Assembly (NCBI GenBank): GCA_027858345.1
Contig: JAQICX010000153.1
Location: 1 to 40,219 of the forward strand
Length of the DNA stretch: 40,219 bases
Reading direction: 5' to 3'
Source: Kiritimatiellia bacterium
Lineage (GTDB): Bacteria > Verrucomicrobiota > Kiritimatiellia > JAQICX01
The notes beneath the pieces were generated by a model, which worked only from the letters and a program-made list of their open reading frames with translations, was not told where the DNA came from and did no database searches. The position numbers and the translations under genes are program-made. Below, piece by piece: positions 32,801 through 40,219 of the stretch (position 1 is its first letter; the number at the start of each line of letters is the position of its first letter).

Positions 32801-33620
32801 TGTTAGTCCAAGTCTGCTTTCAGCAGCTCTTGTCAAACTTCAGCTGGACGGTGAAGCCATATATCTCAATGCTGGCACTTTTTATGATCAGCTTGGCACA
32901 TCTCCTTATGACAAACAGGTTGGACTAACTCTTGATGGCAAACTTTTTGAAATTAAGGTTGCCGATGAGTTTAGAGATAGATCAGAGTCGTTTTTGGAAC
33001 TCTATATTGGTGCTGATGGTACTGCAATATATAAATCAACATCAAAATATTATGGCACAGCATTTGGTGGTGGAAAGAAAAAGTTTGCTGAGATGAGACC
33101 AGAAGATTTCAGAAGGTTTTATTTGCAGATTCTTGTTGGTTTAAGTCAGTCCGCAACAGCCAGTGCACCTCTTACTCCTGACTTTTCCGCTTATCCAGGA
33201 AGCCTAAGCTACGAAGCATCTATCAAACAATATGCAGTCGTCAGTGACAACTATATATACTTTAAGAATCCTGCAGGACTCACCTCTTTTAGTGCATCAA
33301 ATGAACCAAGAGAATTGCCTTTTTACTATTCTGGAAATGTTGATTTATCATCTAAGACAAAGATATTTCTTCCAAATAACACCAAAAGAGTTCTTATGGT
33401 ACCAAACGAGCTTGACTGGACAGGAGTATTTGGTATTGGTCAGGTTAAATATGATGTTGAATTAAAGACGGACGACAAGGGAAATAAATATATTGAATTT
33501 AACCAGATAGCCAAACTAAATCCAACGATTATACCTAGTGATGACTATAAAGTCATTCAAGACATCAGCTCAACACAACGCAATATCTCCGACACCATTA
33601 TTGTTCTCGAAATAGAATAA
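29859..33620 (+). CDS. Double DUF3857/transglutaminase-like exported protein
   Basis: This 1253-aa protein has a signal peptide and two tandem copies of a DUF3857 domain plus a transglutaminase-like domain. The first copy shows a full papain-like triad: C339 (RYGVCRDKATLL), H379 (YFNHAVTAV) and D395 (ILMDSTDES). In the second copy the equivalent segment reads GYGHSLDRAMLM with S942 in place of Cys, and the later segment reads AIYLNAGTFYDQ, so His and Asp are not seen either. The second unit is therefore probably non-catalytic. In the family these periplasmic proteins are thought to act on peptides or glycans, but the substrate is unknown. It stands alone between repeat-bearing spacers. Confidence 0.88.
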   Translation: MKFMKILLLILLFSVVGFSEVPKLLNKQSVMELSAKSTLAEFPNADEILLEEYTKTVYKADGTSKTYDEIYVKVLTERGKRSNREVSFRYTLPYATVQIECLEIIKPDGTVVSIDIKENSREVVDRGQMSSNIYNPNSKVLQASLPGLEIGDIVHYASFKDTVKARVPNTFSDYSVFEYDLPILRTTYEVVAPADKPLVNIELKDEIDGTVKFSETKEDGKIVYKWSVSNVSKAFPEPSMPALYTVVQRLLVSTIAEWNDISSWYWKLCLPHIEATTPAMETKVEELVSGCSNDYEKITNIFNFVSQDIRYMGITPEKEAPGYEPHDSSMTFENRYGVCRDKATLLVTMLRLAGLEAFPVIINAGPKKDEEVPQPYFNHAVTAVRDKDGRYILMDSTDESTKRLLPAYLSDCSYLVATPKGDPLRTSPIIPASENMMIIKNDGVIDDKGMLTVDTVLQFDGINDNAYRGYFAKQKPEAIKKYFERVLSSSVTGAKLKEFEIKPSNMQDTSIPLSVSLSYSVENYVKGNETVSIIKPPSIGARVGMINFIIGGTNLEKRKYPMKTQVACGVQEFFDIELDKCVGALIEIPDFTNLNSNVMTYSADVKATENSLTGDFLFSMNVVEMSPDEYLEFKKNLKVLEYEERKELLFKSIKGISKDADIEVIYSHRNIELTDSRNWKTNVKMKLKVLTYGGKKQFSEIKIGYNPAWQDVKVESATVTLGDNVKEITDVEMNVMDAGWSGGAPRYPAGKTLVVSLPGVEIGSTVEYEISATHKDKFFFAEDLLFASSNPFKEKSLTIVAPKDCSVNVVADQTDEYKMSETNISDKIQYHFEAKDKLGIVSEQSTPPWWSFKPNVFISTATWQDYAELVKQAVDKKLQSSKSVTSKATELVDGAKNDKEKIIAIRDYILKSIRIAGPSFVDLPLNSLSEPKTTMKDGYGHSLDRAMLMKAMFDDVNIDSEIILAGSCVQEKNLRETRLKYVSPSLLSAALVKLQLDGEAIYLNAGTFYDQLGTSPYDKQVGLTLDGKLFEIKVADEFRDRSESFLELYIGADGTAIYKSTSKYYGTAFGGGKKKFAEMRPEDFRRFYLQILVGLSQSATASAPLTPDFSAYPGSLSYEASIKQYAVVSDNYIYFKNPAGLTSFSASNEPRELPFYYSGNVDLSSKTKIFLPNNTKRVLMVPNELDWTGVFGIGQVKYDVELKTDDKGNKYIEFNQIAKLNPTIIPSDDYKVIQDISSTQRNISDTIIVLEIE

Positions 33621-34242
33621 CTTAGGGCCGCATAGCAGCAACTAAAGCTGGCGGAGCCAGCAGATTAAGGTTAAGATTAAGGTTGGAATAGCTCCGCAGG
33701 TATTTATTATAAGTGAGAACATCCAACATCCAATGATGAATAAACACCCCTCCGTCTCGCTTCGCGAGCCACCTCCTCCCGCCTTGCGGGACTAGCGAGC
33801 TAGCCGGGGATGAGTTTTTGCGGACAAAGGTTAATGTTTTATTGATGTGCCAACGGCACGTGTCATGAGAAGCCTAGGGTAAGCGAAGCGTAACCCTAGG
33901 TAATAACAAAGAGCAAAGCTCTTTACTGCTCACGGCAGTGTATGCCGTAATGAAAAATGACAGTGTCCTGCATAGCTCACAGAGCGAAGCATGGAAGGCA
34001 AAATAGAAAAAGTTGTGTATGGATTTAATTACCAACATATTACATAACTATATTTATCTGTGAAAAATCCGTGTTTTCTGCCGTGCCGTGGCGTAGCCTG
34101 AAAGGCGAAGACTGGTGGCTACTAAAAAGAAGAACCTCCAACCTAAAAATGAGGGAACTTTCAAATTTCAAGTCATTAGAGTTGCCAAATGATGTGAGTT
34201 TTTGTTAGTATTACAAATTAATTATTAAGCAAGAGAAATAAT
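33621..34242. repeat. Repeat-filled spacer upstream of the HAD gene
   Basis: No gene was found in 620 bases. It contains hairpins at 33647-33661 (with TTAAGG tail), 33756-33768, 33777-33791 and 33908-33924, an 8-bp CCTAGGGT palindrome at about 33872-33899, a GTGCC-AAC-GGCAC hairpin near 33845, the 53-bp repeat (copy 2), an AAAAATCCGTG word and a diverged copy of the CAACC(G/T)AAAAAT element at 34080-34150. Confidence 0.7.
33773..33825 (+). repeat. 53-bp dispersed repeat, copy 2
   Basis: Matches 1458-1510. Hairpin loop CTT replaces TTT, and GATGAG replaces GAGCAG near the 3' end. The hairpin just upstream, CTCGC-TTC-GCGAG (33756-33768), stands in the place of CACGC-TAT-GCGTG (1441-1453). Confidence 0.8.
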
Positions 34243-35001
34243 ATGGATATTAAAGGGATAATTTTAGATTTAGATGGTACTGTTTATAGGGGGGCGGAGG
34301 AGATAGAAGGAGCTGCTGATTTTGTTAATAGCCTTCCTGATTTGGGGATTAAGTATATTTTTGTAACAAATCGTTCTAATCGCTATTCATCAGTGGTTTG
34401 TGAGCATCTGGCAGAGTATGGAATACACTGCACTGAAGAGAATGTATTGAACACTGCTGAAGCAACTACACAATTTTTAGGTTCAGGATGCAGTGCATAT
34501 GTAATAGGGGAAGAACCTTTAATTAAGACATTGGAAGCTGGTGGAATAACAATGAACGATGAGAATCCGGACTATGTGATTGTCAGTTTTGATCGTTTTT
34601 TTACATATGAAAAAATTAAGACCGCAACTTGGTTGATCAGTCGAGGAGCAAAGTTTATTGCAACAAATCCAGATCCACGCCTGCATATTGAAGGCGGCAT
34701 TGTTCCAGGAACAGGAGCAGTTGTTGCTGCGGTAGAAATGGCATCTGGTCAGAAGCCGGTTTACGTTGGCAAACCAGAAAAATTGATTTTTGAGATGGCA
34801 CTGGAATGCATGGGAGTTTCAGCAGAAGAGTCACTATCTCTTGGAGATAATTTACAGACAGATATTTTGGCTGGAATAAACGCAGGGATGAAAACAGCAT
34901 TGATACTCACTGGAGCATCTACTAGAGCTGATATTGAAAGACTGGGAATTAAACCAACAATCGTTGTGGAATCTTTTGCAGAACTGAACAATTTTATTTA
35001 G
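34243..35001 (+). CDS. HAD-IIA phosphatase (NagD-like)
   Basis: This 252-aa protein is a HAD-superfamily hydrolase of subclass IIA. The catalytic motif is ILDLDGTVYRG with D9 and D11. FVTNRSNR is motif II, YVGKPEKLIFEMAL carries the Lys of motif III, and SLGDNLQTDILAG is the metal-binding motif IV. Members dephosphorylate small phosphate esters such as nucleotides or sugar phosphates (NagD, phosphoglycolate-type phosphatases). The length is normal. The next gene starts 51 bases downstream, after a GGGCGA-type hairpin, and could be cotranscribed. Confidence 0.92.
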   Translation: MDIKGIILDLDGTVYRGAEEIEGAADFVNSLPDLGIKYIFVTNRSNRYSSVVCEHLAEYGIHCTEENVLNTAEATTQFLGSGCSAYVIGEEPLIKTLEAGGITMNDENPDYVIVSFDRFFTYEKIKTATWLISRGAKFIATNPDPRLHIEGGIVPGTGAVVAAVEMASGQKPVYVGKPEKLIFEMALECMGVSAEESLSLGDNLQTDILAGINAGMKTALILTGASTRADIERLGIKPTIVVESFAELNNFI

Positions 35002-35014
35002 GAATATAACGTAG

Positions 35015-35034
35015 GGGCGAGGCCTGCTTCGCCC
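35015..35034 (+). repeat. GGGCGA hairpin just upstream of a start codon
   Basis: GGGCGAGGC-CT-GCTTCGCCC forms a 9-bp stem with one G-T pair. It lies 18 bases before the start codon at 35053 and is preceded by GTAG, as is the related hairpin at 1837-1856. Confidence 0.5.
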
Positions 35035-35052
35035 TTTAATAAGGAATTAATT

Positions 35053-35958
35053 ATGACAGAAGAAAAATATGTTTATGACGATCAACCACCTGTTGATGAA
35101 GGATTCAACAGAGGAGCTGTTGCTCCACACGGATCGTCAATGTTGGCAAAGCCGGGTGAAAAAGGATCTCTACCAGTTTTAGAGGCTTTTCAGGAATTTT
35201 TGGAAGAAGAGAGAAAACGTTCACGTAACAGAATGTTTATTCTGTCCGCAATTTTCACATTACTATTGGTCTGTGTAATCTTCTGTGGACTTTTTATTGG
35301 TTCAGTTTATCTATCAAAGATGAAAGACGAGCTTAGACAAGTTAGTCATAATTCTGAGACAGAGTTACTGCGAATGCAGAATGAGAACTTACGTGCCATG
35401 AATAACAATAGAGGCAATGTAATTATGCCTCAGCAGCCACAGAATAATTCAGGAATGTCTGAAGGACAAAAAGCACAAGTATCATTAATGATGCAGGATT
35501 CGCAAGCTGAAATTAATAAGTTGCAGGCAAAGATTGACCAGTTGCAAAGTCAGAAAACCACAGCAGTTGATGGACCAAGTAATTCAGCAATATCTAATGC
35601 ATTGGTTAATGTTATGCGAGAAGTAAGTAAGATGCGTAAGGATATTAATTCTGGTACTACCGTCTATTCTTCTCCCAGAAATTCAGCATATGTTGCACCA
35701 ACTACATCACCTGTAGTTCAGCAGCCTATTGCAGTGAAGCCGGTATATAAAGAGCCTGAGCAACCAGTTGTTTTACCACAAAAACCAGCGCCAGTTGTTG
35801 ATAAAGTAGCTGTTGTTGAACCTGCCGAGATAACACCTGCGGTCAAGAAAACGCCAGCTGTAGTTGAAGAAAAGAAAGAACCTTTGCCTAACTCTATTTC
35901 TGTTACAATCAAACCTGATGGACAGGGAATTGTCTGTGCGGTTCCAATGGAATTGTAA
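35053..35958 (+). CDS. Membrane protein with coiled coil and Pro-rich tail, unknown
   Basis: I do not recognise this 301-aa protein. Residues 1-60 are hydrophilic and end in the basic segment EEERKRSRNR. One membrane helix lies at about 61-87 (ILSAIFTLLLVCVIFCGLFI). A long coiled coil (about 88-175, with EINKLQAKIDQLQSQ) and a Pro/Val/Lys-rich linker (about 210-280) follow. The last 20 residues, SISVTIKPDGQGIVCAVPME, look like a short beta segment. By charge the coil should lie outside the cytoplasm, as in cell-envelope spacers or TonB-like linkers. Ribosome-binding site AAGGAATTAATT precedes the ATG. Confidence 0.7.
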   Translation: MTEEKYVYDDQPPVDEGFNRGAVAPHGSSMLAKPGEKGSLPVLEAFQEFLEEERKRSRNRMFILSAIFTLLLVCVIFCGLFIGSVYLSKMKDELRQVSHNSETELLRMQNENLRAMNNNRGNVIMPQQPQNNSGMSEGQKAQVSLMMQDSQAEINKLQAKIDQLQSQKTTAVDGPSNSAISNALVNVMREVSKMRKDINSGTTVYSSPRNSAYVAPTTSPVVQQPIAVKPVYKEPEQPVVLPQKPAPVVDKVAVVEPAEITPAVKKTPAVVEEKKEPLPNSISVTIKPDGQGIVCAVPMEL

Positions 35959-35961
35959 AAG

Positions 35962-36121
35962 GGTAAATGGTTTATGGTAAATGGTAAATGGTTCACTCCG
36001 TGGGTAGGAATGCCTCCGGCGGTTCGGTAAATAGTTTATAGTAAATGGTAAATAGTTCACTCCGTGGGCAGGAATGCCTCCGGCGGTTCGGTAAATGGTT
36101 TATGGTAAATGGTTCACTCAG
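35962..36121 (+). repeat. 64-bp tandem repeat, about 2.5 units
   Basis: Units start at 35962, 36026 and 36090, each GGTAAAT(G/A)GTTTAT, then TGGTAAAT words, GTTCACTCCGTGGG and GGAATGCCTCCGGCGGTTC. The third unit is cut short after TTCACTCAGTGGGG. Within each unit GGTAAATGG is itself repeated three times. The open frames read through it on the minus strand are low-complexity artefacts. Confidence 0.9.
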
Positions 36122-36170
36122 TGGGGTCGATGGAGTCCTGTAGTCGAAACCATTGACTAAATTATTATAT

Positions 36171-37409
36171 TTACTCACTTAGTAGATTTCTCATTACTTT
36201 TCTTCTTAGTTTGGCATTTGATAAGAATAGAAGTCTTATGAGAATATTTTCTTTTCTTTTGATCAGCACATTATCCTCTTTGATGTTCTCCTGTATTATA
36301 TTGATAATGTTTTTGCCGGCATTTGGTTTGCCAAGTTGTTTTGCCGAAGCTGCAAGCTTCTCCAACTTTTTAGGATTCTGTAGTAAATCATTAATTCTGT
36401 ATCCGAGGGTCAGAGCTGAATCAGGAGCTATAGCGGCACCATTTTCTAAAAGATATGAAGTGTTGAACACTTCCTGGCCAGGAATTGGTTCCCAAATTAC
36501 CATTGGTAGTCCCATTGCTAGACATTCAGATGTTGTTAATCCTCCTGGTTTTCCAATATACAGTGATGACATTGCCATCCATTCATGCATCTCTTTTGTG
36601 AATCCAACTACATGATATTGTGTTGTATTGCTTTTCAGTTTTTTAATTTCATTGCTAATCTGCTTCTGCAATTTTTCATTTTTGCCACATATTATTGCAA
36701 TTTCGCATGGTTCTGTGATTAATTTTAGCATTTGAATTAGATCATTCCCCGACATAACACCAAAAGCTCCTGCTGACAATAGTACAAGGGGAACTTCTTT
36801 ACTGACACCATATTTATCTTGAAGTTCGGGAATGTTGTAGCTCTGCGCAAACTTACTGTCGATAGGAATTCCTGTTGTACTTATGCGTTCAATAGGGCAG
36901 CCAATATTCTTGAGCTGAATTTTGCTTTCTTCTTTTGCCACAAAATACCTGCTCATTACTGCTGTCAACCAGCTTGCATGTACGTAGTAATCGGTAACCA
37001 CCACAGAATGGTGACATGATATCTTCTTTTTTGCGATTAGGTATGAAAGGATACTTGCCGGCATGAAATGGGTTGATATACATATGTCGGCATCAAATTG
37101 TTTGATTTTTTTGAGTAGGGGTTGAGAGTTTAGTCTTTCAACAAGAAGTCTTACCTTCTCTTTTTTCCAAGGTTGATCCGTACTGTCAAAAACCAAACTC
37201 CAAATTGCCGGGGCAGTTTTTATAGTTTCGATGTATAAATTGGAATACAAATCTTGAAAGACTTTGTTTGTGTAGTCGAGGACATCCACAAGTGCAACTT
37301 CAGAGAATCTGTCATCAGATATGCATACATCATGTAATGCTTCTGCAGCACGACGGTGTCCATTGCCTGCATTAGCATATAATATCATTACTTTTAGCTT
37401 TTCCTGCAT
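36171..37409 (-). CDS. MGDG-synthase-like (GT28) glycosyltransferase
   Basis: This 412-aa protein is a GT-B glycosyltransferase of the MGDG synthase/UgtP type. The N-terminal segment MILYANAGNGHRRAAEAL is the glycine-rich acceptor-side motif of this family. The C-terminal half has SLYIGKPGGLTTSECLAMGL, the nucleotide-sugar-binding signature. Such enzymes add galactose or glucose to diacylglycerol to make membrane glycolipids. The ATG at 37409 is chosen because AAGGAG lies six bases upstream; a longer frame from 37481 would begin in repeat-like DNA. It may be transcribed after batE-batD but is separated from batD by 109 bases with a hairpin at 37500-37514. Confidence 0.85.
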   Translation of the reverse strand: MQEKLKVMILYANAGNGHRRAAEALHDVCISDDRFSEVALVDVLDYTNKVFQDLYSNLYIETIKTAPAIWSLVFDSTDQPWKKEKVRLLVERLNSQPLLKKIKQFDADICISTHFMPASILSYLIAKKKISCHHSVVVTDYYVHASWLTAVMSRYFVAKEESKIQLKNIGCPIERISTTGIPIDSKFAQSYNIPELQDKYGVSKEVPLVLLSAGAFGVMSGNDLIQMLKLITEPCEIAIICGKNEKLQKQISNEIKKLKSNTTQYHVVGFTKEMHEWMAMSSLYIGKPGGLTTSECLAMGLPMVIWEPIPGQEVFNTSYLLENGAAIAPDSALTLGYRINDLLQNPKKLEKLAASAKQLGKPNAGKNIINIIQENIKEDNVLIKRKENILIRLLFLSNAKLRRKVMRNLLSE

Positions 37410-37499
37410 TTCAGTCTCCTTGTATTGTCTCCGTGAACCTGAAAGCAATAGCTGAACAATGGCGGAACCATCGTAAAACAATTGTTAAGCCATCGTTCC

Positions 37500-37514
37500 A
37501 CATGCGAAGCATGT
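37500..37514. repeat. Hairpin ACATGC-GAA-GCATGT downstream of batD
   Basis: A perfect 6-bp stem with a GAA loop, five bases after the batD stop codon (in transcription direction). It matches the spacer hairpin family in size but has no T-run, so it is not a standard terminator. Confidence 0.7.
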
Positions 37515-37518
37515 TCCG

Positions 37519-38817
37519 CTACTGTTTTCCTATTGTCTCATTCTTAACCCAGCCATAATGTTCATTTTTGAATATCATGGACCAATCGCCGTATGTTTCT
37601 TTTAAGAAGACGTAGTCGCCTTTATTGAGTTGAAATGTTTTTAACGCTTGTGAGTTTGGAGCAATACGGGCTTTTGACTGTTGACTTACAACATATAGAG
37701 GATATTTCTCACTAGTTGTTGTATATTTTCTTATGGCAAAAGCAATGATGCCGGCGAGGACAATAATGGTTACAGTAGTTAATATTGCTCGTTTTTTTGA
37801 AAAGAACATCCATGAAATGATGATAATAAAAAGTGCAACTCCGCTCATTGCATACATTGCGATATTAATAGTATTTTGCGGAATGACTTCCGAGAATGAA
37901 GGATCAACACTTTGGGATGTGGAAGAACTTACTGTTAAATTTGTTATGTTGTTTGTTACAGTAAGAGTAGGTCTAAATGCTTCAAATTGATTGTTCCCAC
38001 TTTTTTCTTTGTGAAACGTAAGTTTTATTTCAGGTGAAGATATTGTGACATACTCAGCTTGTGAAGGATCGAAAAATCTGAATGATACTGATGGTATTGT
38101 ATCTGCTTTTTCAGATAGAGGAATGATTGTCTGCTCAAAAGTTACCTGATTCTCTTCTTTATCTAAGAGTATAGGGTTGTATATCTTGAAATTTTCATTT
38201 TCACCAATTATTGGAGCTTTTATGTTTTTTAAATAACCACTACCTTGAATAACTATGTTGAGTTTAATAAGTGAATTGATTGTTACATCTTTTGATTTTG
38301 TCTTGGTCTCAATTTTAAAAGTTCCGACAGCACCTGAAAAAGTTGCAGGATTTTTATCTTCCGGCAGGGGAAGTATTCTTAATCTTTTTGGTTTTACCTT
38401 CTGCTCATATGGTGTTTCTATCCAATTTCTAAAAAAACCGCGCGATTTTTGAAGAATAGACATATGAATTGTTGGGGCAAGAGCAAGGTCACCAGGCACA
38501 GATGAATATGCGTTGCATTGGAATGTTTTAGTAATCTCGACGTTATAGTCTTTATTAACTCTTTTTTCTGGATTTTCAAAGAAGTCAGAGCAAAACAGAT
38601 ATGGCGCAACAGGTAATCCTGATATGCTTAGATTGGGACTAAGCTGAACTTTATATGATGTGATACTAAATTCAAATGGCCAAATTTCATTTACATAAAC
38701 AGATCTCTCAGGAATGTTTATGGAAGACCTGATATATGGTTGGTTGTCATCCTGAGCAAATATACATGTGGTCATAAACAACCAAATTATTATGTTAACT
38801 ATTATTTGTTTCATCAC
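37519..38817 (-). CDS. batD: BatD-like protein with C-terminal SH3 domain
   Basis: This 432-aa protein has a signal peptide (about 1-21) and a long beta-rich periplasmic region typical of BatD. Two membrane helices follow (about 316-340 and 346-364), and the C-terminal 60 residues (from 372) look like a bacterial SH3 domain, with QQSKARIAPNS, LNKGDYVFLKETYGDWSMI and GWVKNETIG. Bat proteins occur with MoxR ATPases and VWA proteins and help envelope stability or aerotolerance. The BatD assignment rests on architecture and on the TPR gene that overlaps it by 23 bases. MoxR, BatA and BatB are not in the window. Confidence 0.72.
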   Translation of the reverse strand: MMKQIIVNIIIWLFMTTCIFAQDDNQPYIRSSINIPERSVYVNEIWPFEFSITSYKVQLSPNLSISGLPVAPYLFCSDFFENPEKRVNKDYNVEITKTFQCNAYSSVPGDLALAPTIHMSILQKSRGFFRNWIETPYEQKVKPKRLRILPLPEDKNPATFSGAVGTFKIETKTKSKDVTINSLIKLNIVIQGSGYLKNIKAPIIGENENFKIYNPILLDKEENQVTFEQTIIPLSEKADTIPSVSFRFFDPSQAEYVTISSPEIKLTFHKEKSGNNQFEAFRPTLTVTNNITNLTVSSSTSQSVDPSFSEVIPQNTINIAMYAMSGVALFIIIISWMFFSKKRAILTTVTIIVLAGIIAFAIRKYTTTSEKYPLYVVSQQSKARIAPNSQALKTFQLNKGDYVFLKETYGDWSMIFKNEHYGWVKNETIGKQ

Positions 38818-39406
38818 TCTTAATCTCTATGGTTACAAAGTTTTTTCTTAAAGTTATGATGGAGGCGGCTATACTTGTTGCAGAAATTGAGAACACAACA
38901 ATCGATACAATTATCAGTCTTGTGGCAACTGTCTTAACTTTGAATATTTTTAGTATTAAGCCTAACCATATTAGGGAATACGCTATGCCGGCAAACAACA
39001 ACCTTTGCTGAAAGGAGATTTTGAACTGAGGGAACAGCAATATGCGATACCATGGCAAAGTTAATACATCCGATTTCACGCTTTTTGAATATGCGTTTTC
39101 AATGCAGGATTCAAGTTCTGTTGTTGTTCCACTATATTCTTCTGATTTTCTAAATGACAAAAGAGCATTCTGGTATTGTTCAGCCATTAGATATGCAATA
39201 CCAAGGTTATAATATATGTATTGATTGTCAATGTCTTGTTCAATTAGTTTACTATATATTCCGGCAGCTTTGCTAAAATCATTTTCATTTTTTGATGTGA
39301 ACATTGTTGAATTTGCATCATTCCAAATGAATTTGGTTGCTTGTTCATTTAGTGCAAAAAGTTGTATGCTTGCAAATATTAATATTGTTATTATTAAATT
39401 TTTCAT
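38795..39406 (-). CDS. batE: TPR membrane protein, BatE-like
   Basis: This 203-aa protein has a signal peptide (MKNLIITILIFASIQLFA). Tetratricopeptide-like helices follow at about 40-105, with DNQYIYYNLGIAYLMAEQYQ and NALLSFRKSEEYSG. Two membrane helices follow at about 133-155 and 163-183. BatE/BatC proteins are TPR partners of BatD. In Bacteroidetes-type BatE an SH3 domain follows the membrane helices; here the SH3 domain is on BatD. It is the first gene of this unit and its upstream DNA is non-coding for 810 bases. Confidence 0.65.
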   Translation of the reverse strand: MKNLIITILIFASIQLFALNEQATKFIWNDANSTMFTSKNENDFSKAAGIYSKLIEQDIDNQYIYYNLGIAYLMAEQYQNALLSFRKSEEYSGTTTELESCIENAYSKSVKSDVLTLPWYRILLFPQFKISFQQRLLFAGIAYSLIWLGLILKIFKVKTVATRLIIVSIVVFSISATSIAASIITLRKNFVTIEIKSDETNNS

Positions 39407-40219
39407 TGTTTTTTTATTCTATTACTTAATCTCTATTGAGGCAAGTGTTTTTTTAAGCACTTGACGAATGTTACTGTTGCTGTTTTTTTCTCTTAGCCAC
39501 GGATAGCCACGGATTTTCACGGATAAATATATTCATTTTTTTATCCGTGTTTCATCGGTACTACAACCCTTCATTTTCTTGTTTTTTTTGATCGTTTGGT
39601 TTTTAGAATATTTCTAACTGTTTTATTACAAACAACTTTCAGCACAATTTTATGCATGTCAACTTTTTGTTTTACCACCTGTCTGCGTGCAACGGCAGGC
39701 GAACAAACACCAGTTGTTTGCATTATGAACGGTCGGTGAAAACACCGCCATTTCGTCGGTCAACGCCCGACACTACAGGTGTGGTGTCTGCCAATCAGCC
39801 TTAGTCCGCCAAAGCTCCTCCCCTTGCTAAGGGGAGGTCACCTCGCCCGCGAGGTGGGAGGGGTGTTCATTCAAAACGACCACTTTCTCCCGCTCTGCGG
39901 GATTGTTGCTTTAGGTAAACTAAAGCTGTTCTCCCGTTGGTCGAATGAATATTGAACGTTCGATGTTCTTAATCCATTTGTCTTTTTCTCTGCGTTCTCT
40001 GCCTGTCCGCCGTAGTCCTAACGGGCAAAGGAGGGTGCCTCCGTGCCTGCCTGTGCGTTGCACGCAGACAGGCGACTCGACCGCCCTATGTCCATCCGTG
40101 GCTAGAGCATTTCACTAATGAAACGCAGTAAATCTTTGTCCTGCGGCTTCCGTTGAATCTTTCAAAAAAATACGCAATAGGCCTGCTATTACTTGATTTT
40201 TTTTTAAGCCCAACGTCGT
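39407..40219. repeat. Repeat-filled spacer at the window end
   Basis: No gene was found. CACGGATAAA and TTTATCCGTG (39518-39527 with 39540-39549) form a 10-bp hairpin. GTCGG and CCCGAC lie near 39758-39775, and CCCCTT-GCT-AAGGGG and CCTCGC-CC-GCGAGG occur near 39822-39856. The block read on the minus strand (about 39822-39877) shares the order AACACCCCTCC, hairpin, ACCTCC, hairpin with 33743-33791. TCCCGC-TCT-GCGGGA at 39898-39912 repeats the hairpin at 664-678 exactly. GTCCGCCGTAGTC near 40007 also occurs near 1133. Confidence 0.7.

Noticed and set aside
35718..36178. Minus-strand frames with NYLPFTINYLPNRRR-type sequence
   Set aside because: They are translations of the 64-bp tandem repeat and of the non-coding strand of the upstream gene.
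1..40219. tRNA, rRNA and prophage genes
   Set aside because: No tRNA-like cloverleaf with CCA-type end, rRNA stretch, integrase or phage structural gene was recognised on reading the window.

Overview
The window is a chromosomal stretch of an AT-rich, Gram-negative, probably anaerobic bacterium. An outer membrane is indicated by a signal-peptide beta-barrel protein, a lipoprotein and a BatD/BatE pair. A low-potential redox lifestyle is suggested by three iron-sulfur proteins. FabV, a stand-alone CoaB, the large DUF3857/transglutaminase protein and spacers full of short repeats would fit the PVC superphylum, Lentisphaerota or Kiritimatiellota in particular. That placement is inference from gene content; no rRNA or tRNA gene was seen.

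Layout. Bases 1-6275 are an accessory region: a hicBA toxin-antitoxin pair whose hicA is frameshifted, a squalene-hopene-cyclase-like gene embedded in repeats, and a vapC-type PIN toxin module between two near-identical 135-bp direct repeats. Bases 6276-9928 hold a small coiled-coil membrane protein and a SWIM-SNF2 helicase. Bases 10489-13308 hold coaB, then a STAS protein and a membrane GAF-SpoIIE phosphatase that look like a partner-switching signalling pair. fabV (minus strand, with a clear terminator) separates this from a tight five-gene operon (15008-19090): receiver protein, KaiC-like ATPase, ExeA-like AAA+ ATPase and two membrane-anchored proteins, the second ending in a motif seen at pseudopilin C termini. 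This operon is the best candidate for a little-described system.

Bases 19097-25555 are on the minus strand: a polyferredoxin membrane protein with a Tat-type ferredoxin, a DUF362-ferredoxin with a thioredoxin lipoprotein, a DciA-like (DUF721) protein, a GT4 glycosyltransferase and dUTPase; trmJ follows at 26041-26796. Bases 26962-33620 run on the plus strand: Lrp-type regulator, PLP aminotransferase, outer-membrane barrel and a 1253-aa double DUF3857/transglutaminase protein. Bases 34243-35958 hold a HAD phosphatase and a coiled-coil membrane protein. Bases 36171-39406 (minus) hold an MGDG-synthase-like glycosyltransferase and batE-batD.

The most unusual feature of the DNA lies in the spacers. 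At least 20 short perfect hairpins, most with a 6-bp stem and a 3-nt loop, recur between genes. Stem sequences differ from copy to copy but stay self-complementary, and several are followed by a TTAAGR-type tail. Two, possibly three, homologous spacer loci share flanks but carry different hairpin stems in the same position.
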